A stretch of DNA of 64,000 nt. Source: Caryophanales bacterium UBA4691 (GTDB taxonomy: Bacteria; Bacillota_I; Bacilli_A; RFN20; CAG-826). The stretch spans positions 1-64,000 of the forward strand of contig DHKP01000011.1 of the NCBI GenBank assembly GCA_002404865.1, in the 5' to 3' direction. The notes under the pieces are model-generated. The model was not told the origin of the DNA and did no database searches. It was given only the letters and a program-made list of their open reading frames with translations. A program made the translations under genes and the position numbers. This document shows positions 35,761 through 44,327 of the stretch, in pieces; position 1 is the stretch's first letter; every line of letters starts with the position of its first letter.

Positions 35761-36243
35761 ATGGCAGAAGAAAAAATCGTCATGACCCGTGAGGGCATGG
35801 AGAAACTCGAAAAAGAATATCGTGATTTAATTGATAATCAACGCCCTGAAGTTATCGAAGAACTTAAACTTGCTCGTTCTCAAGGTGACTTAAGCGAAAA
35901 CGCCGACTACGATGCAGCAAGAAATAAGCAAGCTCAAATCGAAGCGAGAATTACTGAAATTGAGCATATTAAAGATATTGCCGTCATTATTGAAGAAAAT
36001 AAAACCGGCAAAAAGATCAACCTAGGTTACACCGTATCATTCAAAAAGCTTAATGACGATAAAAAGGTAACGGTTCGCCTTGTCGGTACGATTGAAGCGA
36101 ACCCATTCGGCGAGATTCCCTCCATCAGCGATCAAAGCGCAATCGGCAAGGCTTTAATCGATCACTGGATCGGTGACAAAGTTATGGTTGAGGCCGCTAA
36201 TCCCTACGAGATTGAAATTCTCTCCGCTGAAATCACAAAATAA
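35761..36243 (+). CDS. greA: Transcription elongation factor GreA
   Basis: The 160-residue factor rescues backtracked RNA polymerase by stimulating transcript cleavage. The N-terminal coiled coil (about 5-75) carries the acidic tip LARSQGDLSENADYDAA with the Asp/Glu needed for cleavage. The C-terminal domain (about 80-158) has the usual YTVSFKKL and SAIGKALIDH blocks. Its promoter includes TATAAT at 35727-35732 and its RBS is AGGAGAG. A terminator follows at 36261, so it is monocistronic. Confidence 0.96.
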   Translation: MAEEKIVMTREGMEKLEKEYRDLIDNQRPEVIEELKLARSQGDLSENADYDAARNKQAQIEARITEIEHIKDIAVIIEENKTGKKINLGYTVSFKKLNDDKKVTVRLVGTIEANPFGEIPSISDQSAIGKALIDHWIGDKVMVEAANPYEIEILSAEITK

Positions 36244-36260
36244 AAACGATTATCTTATTA

Positions 36261-36290
36261 AAACCAGTTCATGTTAAGGGCTGGTTTTTT
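36261..36290 (+). terminator. Terminator after greA
   Basis: Stem AAACCAG (36261-36267) / CTGGTTT (36281-36287) is followed by TTT. Confidence 0.75.
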
Positions 36291-36390
36291 CGTATAAATC
36301 ATATATGTTTACAAAATCACAAAGATAGTGATAATTTTGCCTTTACTATTTAAATACAAGGCTTATTGAAAAAAGATTTCCATTATTTTT

Positions 36391-36420
36391 TTGTAAAAAC
36401 TCCATTTTTTTGTCTATAGA
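36391..36420 (+). promoter_or_regulatory. Promoter of comEA-comEC
   Basis: TTGTAA (36391-36396), 18-base spacer and TATAGA (36415-36420), then a leader with AGGAGGAAA before ATG 36438. No ComK-box-like site was recognised. Confidence 0.45.
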
Positions 36421-36437
36421 AAAGTAGGAGGAAATAT

Positions 36438-36977
36438 ATGATAAAAGTAATCATCATTGTCGTTGTGGCAACTCTAGTAGGACTAGTGGGATTTGCCGTT
36501 GTGGATAAAGCGGCCGGGAATATCGTTGACCCTTCCACTTCCGAAACGTCCAGTCAGATAGATACATTCTCGGTATCGATTACTGGAGAAGTAAAACGAA
36601 CTGGAACTTATAACGTTCCGACGGGAAGTACTTTATTGACTTTAATCGAGGCCGCTAGCGGCGTTACTAGCAATGCCGACTCAAAAGCTTATAATACCGA
36701 GTTTTTATTAAGCGCAGGGCAATCGTTCTATATTGCTCCTCTTTACGATAATAGTAACACTTGCTCTGTCTCTCCTATTGATAAAGTCAATATCAATAGT
36801 GCGGACAAAACTACTCTTATGAAAGTCAGCGCTTTTTCATCCACCATTGCGAGCGCGATTATTGAATATCGAGAAAAGACATCCTCTTTTGGGCGAATCG
36901 AAGAGCTAAAAAATGTAACCGGGATAGGAAATGCGATATTCGCCAAAGCGAAAGATTTCGTTACCCTTGTGGACTAA
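36438..36977 (+). CDS. comEA: Competence protein ComEA
   Basis: The 179-residue protein is the membrane-anchored DNA receptor of natural transformation. An N-terminal transmembrane segment (about 3-22) is followed by a short Ser/Thr-rich stretch, a SLBB domain (about 46-105, VSITGEVKRTGTYNVPTGS) and a C-terminal helix-hairpin-helix pair (about 115-178, VNINSADKTTLMKVS and LKNVTGIGNAIFAKAK) that binds double-stranded DNA. The RBS AGGAGG is strong. It overlaps comEC. No pilin or comGA genes are in the window, so competence itself is not proven. Confidence 0.93.
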   Translation: MIKVIIIVVVATLVGLVGFAVVDKAAGNIVDPSTSETSSQIDTFSVSITGEVKRTGTYNVPTGSTLLTLIEAASGVTSNADSKAYNTEFLLSAGQSFYIAPLYDNSNTCSVSPIDKVNINSADKTTLMKVSAFSSTIASAIIEYREKTSSFGRIEELKNVTGIGNAIFAKAKDFVTLVD

Positions 36978-39036
36978 GAAAAAGACGTTTATCGCCTTTT
37001 TCTTGCTATTGGGCATTGTGACTGGTAGCAATTTTGCTTTCTATTGCCATAAGTTGTATCTTTTGCCATTTTTCTTATTATTAATTCTCTTATTCTCGAT
37101 TTTTGCAATGCGAAAAGGGAAGACGTTTTTAGGGATTTATCTTCTCGCATCGATCCTTTCTTTTTCTCTTCAAGCGATTCCCATTCCAAGCCAAAGAGAA
37201 GAGAAATGCGAAATTACTGGTATTGTCATCGAAACAAAGAAGAACTATTTTTTCTTACAAAGCGGAATCCATCGTTATTACGTCTATGAAAAGGATAATG
37301 AGAGGGAAATCGGTGATTATCTTTTCATCAATGGCAAGAAAGAAGAATTTATCGAGACAAAATACGAAAGCCGTTTTTCGTTCCAAGAATATCTTTGCTC
37401 GCGAGGCATTAAATACTCGTTACGTGCTTATTCGATTATACCAAGATTCAAGGCACCTCTTCGCCTTAGAAACCATGAAAAACAATTTCTTTCTCACTTT
37501 GATGAAAGAACTCGTAGTTTGTTAGATGGCCTTCTTTTTGATAGAAAAGATAGTCAAAGCGAATTTTTGGTGCAGGCAACTAGTTTAGGGATTCTGTATC
37601 TATTTTCTAGCAGCGGGATTTATTTAGGGATTGCTCTCCGCCTCATTGAAGGTGGTACTAGAAAGTTTCTAAGTGAACGAGGGACAAAATATGTTTCATT
37701 TGTGACTCTAATTCTTCTTTTTCCTTTTTATATCGTAAAGCTAGGATATTATCGTGTTTTTCTTTCTCGAATAATTCGTGCGATCTATCAAAATAAAGAA
37801 GGCGGGATCGATTCATTAGGTAAAACCTCCCTCGTTGGGATTATTCTTTATTTATTTTCTTTCCGTTCCCCGTTAAGAAGCGCGTATCTGCTTGGAATAG
37901 GAATTTCTCTTAATCATGCTTTTTTGGGAAGCGTTATTTCTCGAATTGATTCAAAGCGAAAAAGAAAAATTGTTTCTTCTATTTCATTCCATTGCTTTTT
38001 GCTTCCGAATTTAGTTTCAAATTCTTCCATTCATCTATTTTCGTATTTTTATTCCTTGTTCCTTCCGTTTCTAGTTTTTCCTTTTCGATTTATTGCAATT
38101 CTCTCGTTTCTCACCATCCCTTTTGTTTCATTTCTTAATGGCTATGCATCGTTATTAAATTTCATCCTTTCCTTAATAGAAAAAATAGACATCATAATTC
38201 CTATTGGCGGAGGTTCTAACGTTTATTTGTCATTGTTATATTATTGCTTTTATTATGCGCTTTTCTATTTAAGCGAATGCGGTTTTAGTAAAGCTAAGAA
38301 AAGAGTCCCTCTTTTATTCGTTGTTGTTTTGATCCTTCGGGCGATGCCGATATCTCTAAATTTTAGCGATGAAGTCACTTTTATCAATGTAGGGCAAGGC
38401 GATGCGATTTTGATTCGCGAAAAAGGAAAGAGCGTTTTATTAGACACAGGCGGCGTCACTAGTTTTGATTTAGGAAAAGAAGTGGATTTATCTTATTTAT
38501 ATAAACGTCGCATTTATCATCTAGATGCGGTAATCGCTAGCCATGGGGACTATGACCATATTGGTGCATACGCATCGCTTAAAAAGCTGATTCCTATCAA
38601 AAATTATTACGATTCTCCTTCCTCCTTTCCCTTAAAAATAGGGAATATGGAATTTAGGAATCTTAATCTTTATGGAGGAAATGAAGAAAACGACAAGTCT
38701 CTTGTTTTATCGCTGAAACATTTGGGGAAAAAGTGGTTATTTATGGGGGACGCTACGAAGAGAATCGAAGAAAAAATTATACAAGACAATCCCGATTTAA
38801 GATGTGATGTTCTTAAAGTAGGACACCATGGAAGCAATACATCCACCTCGGAATTATTTTTAAAAACGGTGCAGCCGAAAGTCGCGATTATTAGCGTTGG
38901 CGCTAGAAACAATTTTGGTCATCCTGACCCGACAACTTTAGCAAAGCTTAAGGCGAATGGGATAGCCATTAGACGCACCGATTTAGAAGGAACGATCTCT
39001 TATACTTCCTATCTAAATTCACCGATAAAATTTTGA
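36931..39036 (+). CDS. comEC: DNA internalisation channel ComEC
   Basis: The 701-residue polytopic protein moves single-stranded DNA through the membrane. It has an N-terminal OB-like extracellular domain (about 60-165) between membrane segments, a Competence transmembrane domain (about 200-465), and a C-terminal metallo-beta-lactamase domain with FINVGQGDAILIRE near 483, ASHGDYDHIGAY near 536 and VGHHGSNTSTS. The start may be ATG 36931, overlapping comEA by 47 bases with ATAGGAA before it, or TTG 36967. The metal ligands are intact, suggesting a functional nuclease domain. Confidence 0.92.
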   Translation: MRYSPKRKISLPLWTKKKTFIAFFLLLGIVTGSNFAFYCHKLYLLPFFLLLILLFSIFAMRKGKTFLGIYLLASILSFSLQAIPIPSQREEKCEITGIVIETKKNYFFLQSGIHRYYVYEKDNEREIGDYLFINGKKEEFIETKYESRFSFQEYLCSRGIKYSLRAYSIIPRFKAPLRLRNHEKQFLSHFDERTRSLLDGLLFDRKDSQSEFLVQATSLGILYLFSSSGIYLGIALRLIEGGTRKFLSERGTKYVSFVTLILLFPFYIVKLGYYRVFLSRIIRAIYQNKEGGIDSLGKTSLVGIILYLFSFRSPLRSAYLLGIGISLNHAFLGSVISRIDSKRKRKIVSSISFHCFLLPNLVSNSSIHLFSYFYSLFLPFLVFPFRFIAILSFLTIPFVSFLNGYASLLNFILSLIEKIDIIIPIGGGSNVYLSLLYYCFYYALFYLSECGFSKAKKRVPLLFVVVLILRAMPISLNFSDEVTFINVGQGDAILIREKGKSVLLDTGGVTSFDLGKEVDLSYLYKRRIYHLDAVIASHGDYDHIGAYASLKKLIPIKNYYDSPSSFPLKIGNMEFRNLNLYGGNEENDKSLVLSLKHLGKKWLFMGDATKRIEEKIIQDNPDLRCDVLKVGHHGSNTSTSELFLKTVQPKVAIISVGARNNFGHPDPTTLAKLKANGIAIRRTDLEGTISYTSYLNSPIKF

Positions 39037-39074
39037 TTTATTATTGGAATGAATCTGATATTATTGCGTTAATA

Positions 39075-39100
39075 CAAATATCAAAAGATACTAATATTTG
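39075..39100. promoter_or_regulatory. Inverted repeat, candidate operator of the XRE-Panacea gene
   Basis: CAAATAT (39075-39081) and ATATTTG (39094-39100) are perfect 7-base arms with a 12-base spacer, ending 10 bases before ATG 39111 and next to the GAGGG ribosome site. An HTH protein regulating its own promoter would fit. AT-richness makes chance a concern. Confidence 0.35.
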
Positions 39101-39110
39101 AGGGTTATAC

Positions 39111-40028
39111 ATGAAACCAATTGAAAATTCCATTAAAAGTAATAAAGGAAAGAACGCCTTTATTGCCAGTAACTCTTCCCTTAAAGAAATAGACCAAGCG
39201 CGGCAAAGCAAGGGTCTATTAACGAGTCAAGATATAAAGGAAATCCGAGTTGGCTTAGGTTTAAACCAAAAAGAATTTTCTTTGCTTTTAGGATTAGGCG
39301 AGATTTCGGTTGCCCGTTACGAAACGAAATTGATTCAGTCTCACACGATTAATGATTTATTCCTCAAAGCAAAAACCGAACCTCTTTTCTTGTATGAAAA
39401 ATATTTGGAGAATAAGAAAAATCTTTCTTTGAACGCGAGAGAAAAAATCGTGAAGAAAATCAAAAGCATATCTTCTAGCGAGACGATGATTCATCTAGCG
39501 AAAGTAAGGGACTACCGGTTTTTGATGCTTCCTTATTTAGAAGAGAGTTCATTAATAGGCGATGCTAGTTTGTCGCTTAACGCAATTGCTTCTCTTTTGA
39601 CTTTAGGGAAAGATGAAAATGGTTCTTTATCAAAAAGGCGCTTCGCTAAATTTCTCTTTTATTGTGATTTCTTTTCTTTTGCGGAAAGCGGAAGAGGGAT
39701 TACGGGTTTAGCATATCGAAAGGCCGTTGATGGAGTGGAGCCTCTTTTTTACGATGACATATTGTGCGATCCTCTTTTCAAAAAGACTGCTAAAATCGTT
39801 TTCGACAAAAATGGTTCTTCCTTTTCGCAAGTCCGCATTGCTACAAAAGAAAAAATCACCATTGATCGTGAGCAAAGAGAGATTGCCAAATACGTAAAAG
39901 AGCGCTTCCGCTCGTTCTCCGAACACGATTTTTCGCTTCATTGCCTTAATGAAAGACCGCTTAAAAAGCTAAAGAATGGGGCTCTAATTGATTATTCGCT
40001 TTCGATCACCTTAAGCAATGCAAAATGA
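39111..40028 (+). CDS. XRE-type helix-turn-helix protein with Panacea (DUF4065)-like domain
   Basis: The 305-residue protein has an MqsA-like helix-turn-helix at about 38-85 (LTSQDIKEIRVGLGLNQKEF, then LGLGEISVARYETK) and a C-terminal Panacea/SocA-like region at about 160-285, with KFLFYCDFFSFAESGRGITGLAY as its hallmark. Panacea proteins are antitoxins in several toxin-antitoxin families, including ones fused to HTH domains. Here no toxin-like gene is adjacent: comEC is 75 bases upstream, holA 26 bases downstream. The N-terminus lacks the CxxC zinc site of MqsA. It may be an orphan regulator or partner a distant toxin. Confidence 0.75.
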   Translation: MKPIENSIKSNKGKNAFIASNSSLKEIDQARQSKGLLTSQDIKEIRVGLGLNQKEFSLLLGLGEISVARYETKLIQSHTINDLFLKAKTEPLFLYEKYLENKKNLSLNAREKIVKKIKSISSSETMIHLAKVRDYRFLMLPYLEESSLIGDASLSLNAIASLLTLGKDENGSLSKRRFAKFLFYCDFFSFAESGRGITGLAYRKAVDGVEPLFYDDILCDPLFKKTAKIVFDKNGSSFSQVRIATKEKITIDREQREIAKYVKERFRSFSEHDFSLHCLNERPLKKLKNGALIDYSLSITLSNAK

Positions 40029-40040
40029 TTCCATTGCTTC

Positions 40041-40046
40041 TATAAT
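40041..40046 (+). promoter_or_regulatory. Consensus -10 element, predicted leaderless start of holA
   Basis: A perfect TATAAT at 40041-40046 predicts a start at about 40053, two bases before ATG 40055. No Shine-Dalgarno is present. Confidence 0.5.
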
Positions 40047-40054
40047 GGTTAAAT

Positions 40055-41053
40055 ATGATTCAAGTCGTTTATTCTAGTGATCCTCAGCTTGCGCTTCTAG
40101 GACTAAATAAAGTAATCAAAGCCACCTTCGGAGAAGAGCTTACTTCTTTAAATTCCGTGACTCTTGACATGAGTCAAAATACGATGATTGATTTAGCCGA
40201 AGAATGCTTAAATTTACCTATTGGCTGCGATAAAAAAGCCGTCATTGTAAAAAATTGCTTCTTTTTGCTAGCTCCTTCAAGAGGCCGTGGTGCTTTAAAG
40301 ATTCAAAAAGGAGATAAAGAAGAGGCGTTCTTGTCTTATTTGGATAATCCAGACCCCTCCATCTATCTATATATGTCCGCTTATGGCGACAACATCGATA
40401 GCAAAGGCAAATATGGGCAACGGCTAGCCGCTTTAGGAATTAAGCCTTCATCTGTTAATGCTTTCACAGAAAGCGATTGGAAGAATTTCGTTCCCGCTTT
40501 TTTTGAGAAAAAAGGCGTTCGCATTTCTCTTGATGCATCAAATGAATTAATCCGTCGTTTATCAATGGATTATGGTCGCTTTTTAGTGGAACGACAAAAA
40601 CTTTTGAGTTACGCCTCTAAGACTGGAACATTAAATCTTGACGATATTAAGGCTCTTATATCTGAACCCTTGGAAGATAAAAGCTATATGTTGTCTAATG
40701 CCTTGACAAAGGGTGACGTTAAAGGTGCATTCCATATTTATAACGATTTGAAAGTTCAAGGATATGACGAAGTCTCACTTTTGATCCAACTTGCAAATCA
40801 ATTCCGCAAAATGAACATGGTTAGTTTCTTATTGAAACAAGGGAAAAGTGAAGGCGTTATCGCTAGTACGTTATCTGGAACTAGGATGAGCATTTATCAA
40901 GTCCGCGCGATTTCTAATAACTTAAGGAAAATGAAAGCAAACGCTCCTTCTATCGTACTAGAAAAAATATACGAGACCGAAAAATCCATTTTCACTGGCG
41001 AAATGGATGGACCATTGGCATTTTCTTTGTTTCTAGCTAATTTTCCATTATGA
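40055..41053 (+). CDS. holA: DNA polymerase III delta subunit
   Basis: The 332-residue clamp-loader subunit opens the sliding clamp. It has the AAA+-like domains I and II without a functional Walker A, and the C-terminal collar domain (about 210-332) with SYMLSNALTKGDVKGAF and the typical LIQLANQFRKMNMV helix. Family length is normal (about 330-345). The downstream phosphoesterase overlaps its stop by 4 bases. In Bacillus holA lies between comEC and rpsT, and the same comEA-comEC-holA-rpsT order is largely kept here, which supports the call. Confidence 0.9.
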   Translation: MIQVVYSSDPQLALLGLNKVIKATFGEELTSLNSVTLDMSQNTMIDLAEECLNLPIGCDKKAVIVKNCFFLLAPSRGRGALKIQKGDKEEAFLSYLDNPDPSIYLYMSAYGDNIDSKGKYGQRLAALGIKPSSVNAFTESDWKNFVPAFFEKKGVRISLDASNELIRRLSMDYGRFLVERQKLLSYASKTGTLNLDDIKALISEPLEDKSYMLSNALTKGDVKGAFHIYNDLKVQGYDEVSLLIQLANQFRKMNMVSFLLKQGKSEGVIASTLSGTRMSIYQVRAISNNLRKMKANAPSIVLEKIYETEKSIFTGEMDGPLAFSLFLANFPL

Positions 41054-41496
41054 AAATCGTAATCGCGAGTGACACTCATGGTGACATCGCTTCTTTAGAG
41101 AAGGTGTTTTTGCGTGAACAAAACTCTGATGCTTTTCTCCATGCCGGGGATAGCGAAGCACCTAGTAATAGCATTGTTCCTTTCCTTGCGGTTAAAGGAA
41201 ATTGCGATTCCTATTTTAATGACTATCCCAAATTTCGACTTGTTCATACCCCGCTAGGACTTTTAAGAATCGAACATCATCCTATTTCATCGCTTTCTCA
41301 ACTAGAAACCTTAAAAAGAGATGATATAAAAATATTTATTCACGGGCACACCCATAAAATAGAAGCGACTCAAATTGACGGTGTTTACGTCTTTTGTCCC
41401 GGGTCCTTGTCTTATCCGCGGGATAGTGAAGTTGGCTCGTATCTAGTTTTGAATATCGAAAAAAATTCACTGAAATATACCTTTAAAAATATTTAA
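41050..41496 (+). CDS. MJ0936-like metallophosphoesterase
   Basis: The 148-residue single-domain phosphoesterase has the motifs ASDTHGD (D8, H10), HAGDSEAP, VKGNCD, IEHHP and HGHTHK. The metal ligands are complete. Relatives hydrolyse phosphodiesters such as bis-pNPP, with unknown natural substrate. It is inserted between holA (4-base ATGA overlap) and rpsT (opposite strand). It is shorter than the YfcE protein at 17024 and not closely similar. Confidence 0.85.
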   Translation: MKIVIASDTHGDIASLEKVFLREQNSDAFLHAGDSEAPSNSIVPFLAVKGNCDSYFNDYPKFRLVHTPLGLLRIEHHPISSLSQLETLKRDDIKIFIHGHTHKIEATQIDGVYVFCPGSLSYPRDSEVGSYLVLNIEKNSLKYTFKNI

Positions 41497-41763
41497 TATT
41501 TAAGACAAAATTGACAATATATGGCATATATTTTAATCGTTAGATAGGATTTTGCATTGCGGTAAATTGCCTGAATTTGTTATCCTTCTTTTACGCTACT
41601 ATAAGAACGCATTCTCCATTGATCTATTTGGAATTGGCTAATTTTTCTTTCTTCCTAGTGGATATTATTCTTAGCTCAGCATCCATTTTGTTTGGATTAA
41701 AAAAAGAACCAATCGATGTCATTTTGCATAGAAGTGATGGATTTTACTTCTAATTGATTAAAC
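41497..41763. other. Non-coding gap with one hydrophobic open frame
   Basis: The gap is AT-rich. One plus-strand frame stays open for 69 codons (41544-41750, stop TAA 41751) and translates to two hydrophobic stretches ending ILHRSDGFYF, but it has no ATG start or RBS. It may be the remnant of a membrane-protein gene or chance. No other structure was seen. Confidence 0.4.
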
Positions 41764-41765
41764 AT

Positions 41766-41793
41766 AAAAAAATCCCCAAAACGGAGATTTTTT
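41766..41793 (-). terminator. Terminator of rpsT
   Basis: On the minus strand, AAAAAATCTCC pairs imperfectly with GGGGATTTTTT around a GTTTT loop, giving a T-run at its end. It lies just past the rpsT stop. Confidence 0.7.
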
Positions 41794-41820
41794 AATTTTG
41801 GCGAGCCTAAAATATTGAAT

Positions 41821-42084
41821 TTATTTAATCTCACGAACAACGCGAGAGAGGTGAGCTTTCTTGCGGTTAGCGCTATTGACGGTAATCGCGCCATCTTGGG
41901 AATATTTATCTAGAAGGGAAATTGCAGCGCGTAAGGCTAGTTCGGCTTCTTCTTTTTTTCCTTCCGCCGCTAAGGTTTCGACCTTTTTGCTTTGTGTGCG
42001 AATTTCCGTTTTGCGAGTGCCATTCAATTTGGCATTTCTTTCATAAATTTCGATACGTTTTTCTTGGGATTTGATGTTTGCCAT
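41821..42084 (-). CDS. rpsT: 30S ribosomal protein S20
   Basis: The 87-residue, Lys/Ala-rich protein binds 16S rRNA as a three-helix bundle. MANIKSQEKRIEIYERNAKL and the closing NRKKAHLSRVVREIK are typical of S20. The RBS is AGGAAG, and promoter elements lie just upstream on the same strand. Its place next to holA/comEC matches Firmicutes gene order. Confidence 0.96.
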   Translation of the reverse strand: MANIKSQEKRIEIYERNAKLNGTRKTEIRTQSKKVETLAAEGKKEEAELALRAAISLLDKYSQDGAITVNSANRKKAHLSRVVREIK

Positions 42085-42127
42085 ATTCTTACTTCCTAAA
42101 ATAATTTAAAAATTCTTATGCGTAGGG

Positions 42128-42156
42128 ATTATAGACTTCCTAGAAGGAAGAAACAA
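42128..42156 (-). promoter_or_regulatory. Promoter of rpsT
   Basis: On the minus strand TTGTTT (42156-42151), 17-base spacer and TATAAT (42133-42128). The leader of about 40 bases carries the rpsT RBS. Confidence 0.7.
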
Positions 42157-42187
42157 CACTTTTCCTATTTCTAAGGCCGTAGAGAGA

Positions 42188-44218
42188 TTATCTTTCCTCT
42201 TTATTTTCTGGATGAAGCAGGAGAAGAATTTCTTCTACAAAATCATTGACAGTCAATAACCTTCCATAGAGATTGACCGGAATAGTTATTTTAAAGGAAT
42301 GGTTGATGTCTTCTACTAAAGTGACATAACTCATCGAGTCACCGCCTAAATCCCTCCCAAAATCAGCTTCATCATCAATTTTGAATTGCGGTATCATAAG
42401 GGTTGAAGCAAATTCGTTTTTAACGCCTTTCGTGATTCGTTCGACTTCTTTTTGGTCGTATAAGGAGAAATCGCGCGACGATTTTTTCTTTTTTCCGATA
42501 TTTCCTTCTGGATCATAGAAATCATCCACATCGCCTTTTTCTAAAGCGTCTTTCAAGACGAATCGTTTCACTTTCATGTTATTCGCTAAAGGCATCGAAT
42601 GTTTATAAATCAAAAATCTCTGCACTTTCTTTTCGTTTGCTAATGTTGCGTTAATCGCCTTTGCATCCGCGATGATGGAAGGGAAATCGTCACTTGTCAC
42701 GGAATTATCCAATTCAAAGATTAAGGTAATTTCTTCTTCATTCGAATCTTTCTTTTTGATTCCCAAAACGACGTCATTCACAACATGTCGAATATTGTGG
42801 AAATAAAACTCGATTTCATCCGGATAGACGTTTTCGCCATTGCTATTGATGATGACATCTTTCATTCGGCCCTTGATGTAATAAGCGCCTGTAGAATCTT
42901 TTTCAGCGATGTCGCCGGTATGAAAATAGCCATCGTCAAGAGGCGTCTCTTTTTCTATTCCGCCTATGATTTCGCGAATGTGAACCGTAGGGGTTTTGAC
43001 GAGCAATTCACCTTGGCCTTTCGCCCCCCCGGTGATTGGCTTTAATTTGAAAGTGATTCCGTGCAATGGGTGACCAATTGAGCCGCGAAGCCTATCTTCA
43101 ACACGGGGGGACAATTCAACAGATACAACCCCGAGTTCTGTCATGCCATAGCCATTGTATAGAGGATAGCCTAAGCCATTTATGAAATTGAGCGTTTTCG
43201 CGTTGAGATATCCGCCTCCGGAAATGCAATATTCAACGTCTTTCCCTAGGATTTTCTTTCGGACTATGTTTTGAACGAAACAAGCGGAAGCAAATCCTGC
43301 TTCCTCTTTAGAAATTTTGCCGGTATTATACGCAATCATTCTTCGCAATAGATCGGCGTTTTTCGGATTTCCTAATTCGATAGTCCGTTGGGCTTTTTGA
43401 GCCACTGCATCCCAAAATAAAGGAACGCTATAGATATGCGTGCATCTCCCCTTTTTAATCGCGTTCAAGACATCTCTATTAGAGGAAGAAGAAGGATAAA
43501 CCAATGCTTTTCCATAAAAGGTATACCATAAAAACACAGCAACAAATCCGAAAATATGATGGAACGGAATCATCGCTAAATTTCGTATTTTGCCTGGGTG
43601 CATGATTGTGCATGTTTCGTTTGGCATGTCCAAAGCGGCAGCGATTTGGTTGCACATGGCGTTGCCATCGCTTACCATCATTTTTACGTTGCCCGTTGTT
43701 CCGCTTGAGCAAAAGATTACCTCGTTGCCCCAACTTGGCGTGAAATTGTAATTCGGCTCGCTTTGGGTGATTTTGCTAATTCGGAAACTAGGAACGTCAT
43801 AGGAAGTCGCCTCGTTAAAAATAATCGCCTTTGCTTTCGCTTGCTTTAATAAATTCTCAGTATTTTCATGCGGAAGTTTGGCATCGATAAGCAAAGGTGT
43901 GTGACCTGTCATTAAAATCGCCCAAAACATGTGGGGCCAAGTTGGGCAATTGCGAAGTTTTAAAGCAACGACTGAACCGACGGGAACGCTAGATAAAGCT
44001 GTCGTCATTCTTTCGGCGAGGTGATAAGTGATCGTCTTATATTGTTCGTAATTATATTCGTAACGTTTATCGTCCTCGTCGAAATAAATCGTAGAGATGT
44101 TTTTGCCATGAGAATTCATTGCCATTTCATAAATATCATGGAAAGTCCGATTGGTATTTAATAGGGTTTTTGCCGTATCGAGTAATCTCGCGACTGGTTC
44201 CCGCTCATAATGTTTCAT
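42188..44218 (-). CDS. Adenylate-forming acyl ligase fused to an acyl carrier domain
   Basis: The 676-residue protein has a full ANL-family adenylation domain (about 1-560) with FCSSGTTGNVKMM at 169-181, YNGYGMTELG, YFHTGDI and KGRMKDVIINSNGENVYP. A linker leads to a C-terminal carrier domain (about 600-670) with DLGGDSMSY, where Ser 628 is the expected phosphopantetheine site. It should activate a carboxylic acid, probably a fatty acid, as adenylate and load it on its own carrier arm. No condensation or reductase domain is present. It is transcribed alone, divergent from fmt. With FakA/FakB and PlsC nearby, a role in exogenous fatty acid use is plausible but inferred. Confidence 0.82.
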   Translation of the reverse strand: MKHYEREPVARLLDTAKTLLNTNRTFHDIYEMAMNSHGKNISTIYFDEDDKRYEYNYEQYKTITYHLAERMTTALSSVPVGSVVALKLRNCPTWPHMFWAILMTGHTPLLIDAKLPHENTENLLKQAKAKAIIFNEATSYDVPSFRISKITQSEPNYNFTPSWGNEVIFCSSGTTGNVKMMVSDGNAMCNQIAAALDMPNETCTIMHPGKIRNLAMIPFHHIFGFVAVFLWYTFYGKALVYPSSSSNRDVLNAIKKGRCTHIYSVPLFWDAVAQKAQRTIELGNPKNADLLRRMIAYNTGKISKEEAGFASACFVQNIVRKKILGKDVEYCISGGGYLNAKTLNFINGLGYPLYNGYGMTELGVVSVELSPRVEDRLRGSIGHPLHGITFKLKPITGGAKGQGELLVKTPTVHIREIIGGIEKETPLDDGYFHTGDIAEKDSTGAYYIKGRMKDVIINSNGENVYPDEIEFYFHNIRHVVNDVVLGIKKKDSNEEEITLIFELDNSVTSDDFPSIIADAKAINATLANEKKVQRFLIYKHSMPLANNMKVKRFVLKDALEKGDVDDFYDPEGNIGKKKKSSRDFSLYDQKEVERITKGVKNEFASTLMIPQFKIDDEADFGRDLGGDSMSYVTLVEDINHSFKITIPVNLYGRLLTVNDFVEEILLLLHPENKEER

Positions 44219-44270
44219 AACTATTGCCTAATTTTTATAAAGTAAATCTTTTCGTCGCTCTCGCACCATA

Positions 44271-44301
44271 TTGTAGCGGATTTTCTCTCCTTAGTTATAA
44301 T
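44271..44301 (+). promoter_or_regulatory. Promoter of fmt
   Basis: TTGTAG (44271-44276), 19-base spacer and TATAAT (44296-44301). The leader then carries GGAGG upstream of ATG 44328. Confidence 0.5.
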
Positions 44302-44327
44302 AAAAGCTTACGGAGGCTTTTTCGAGG

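Noticed and set aside
40055..41496. holA and the following phosphoesterase as toxin partners of the Panacea protein
   Set aside because: Both match housekeeping families with complete motifs; no toxin fold is evident.
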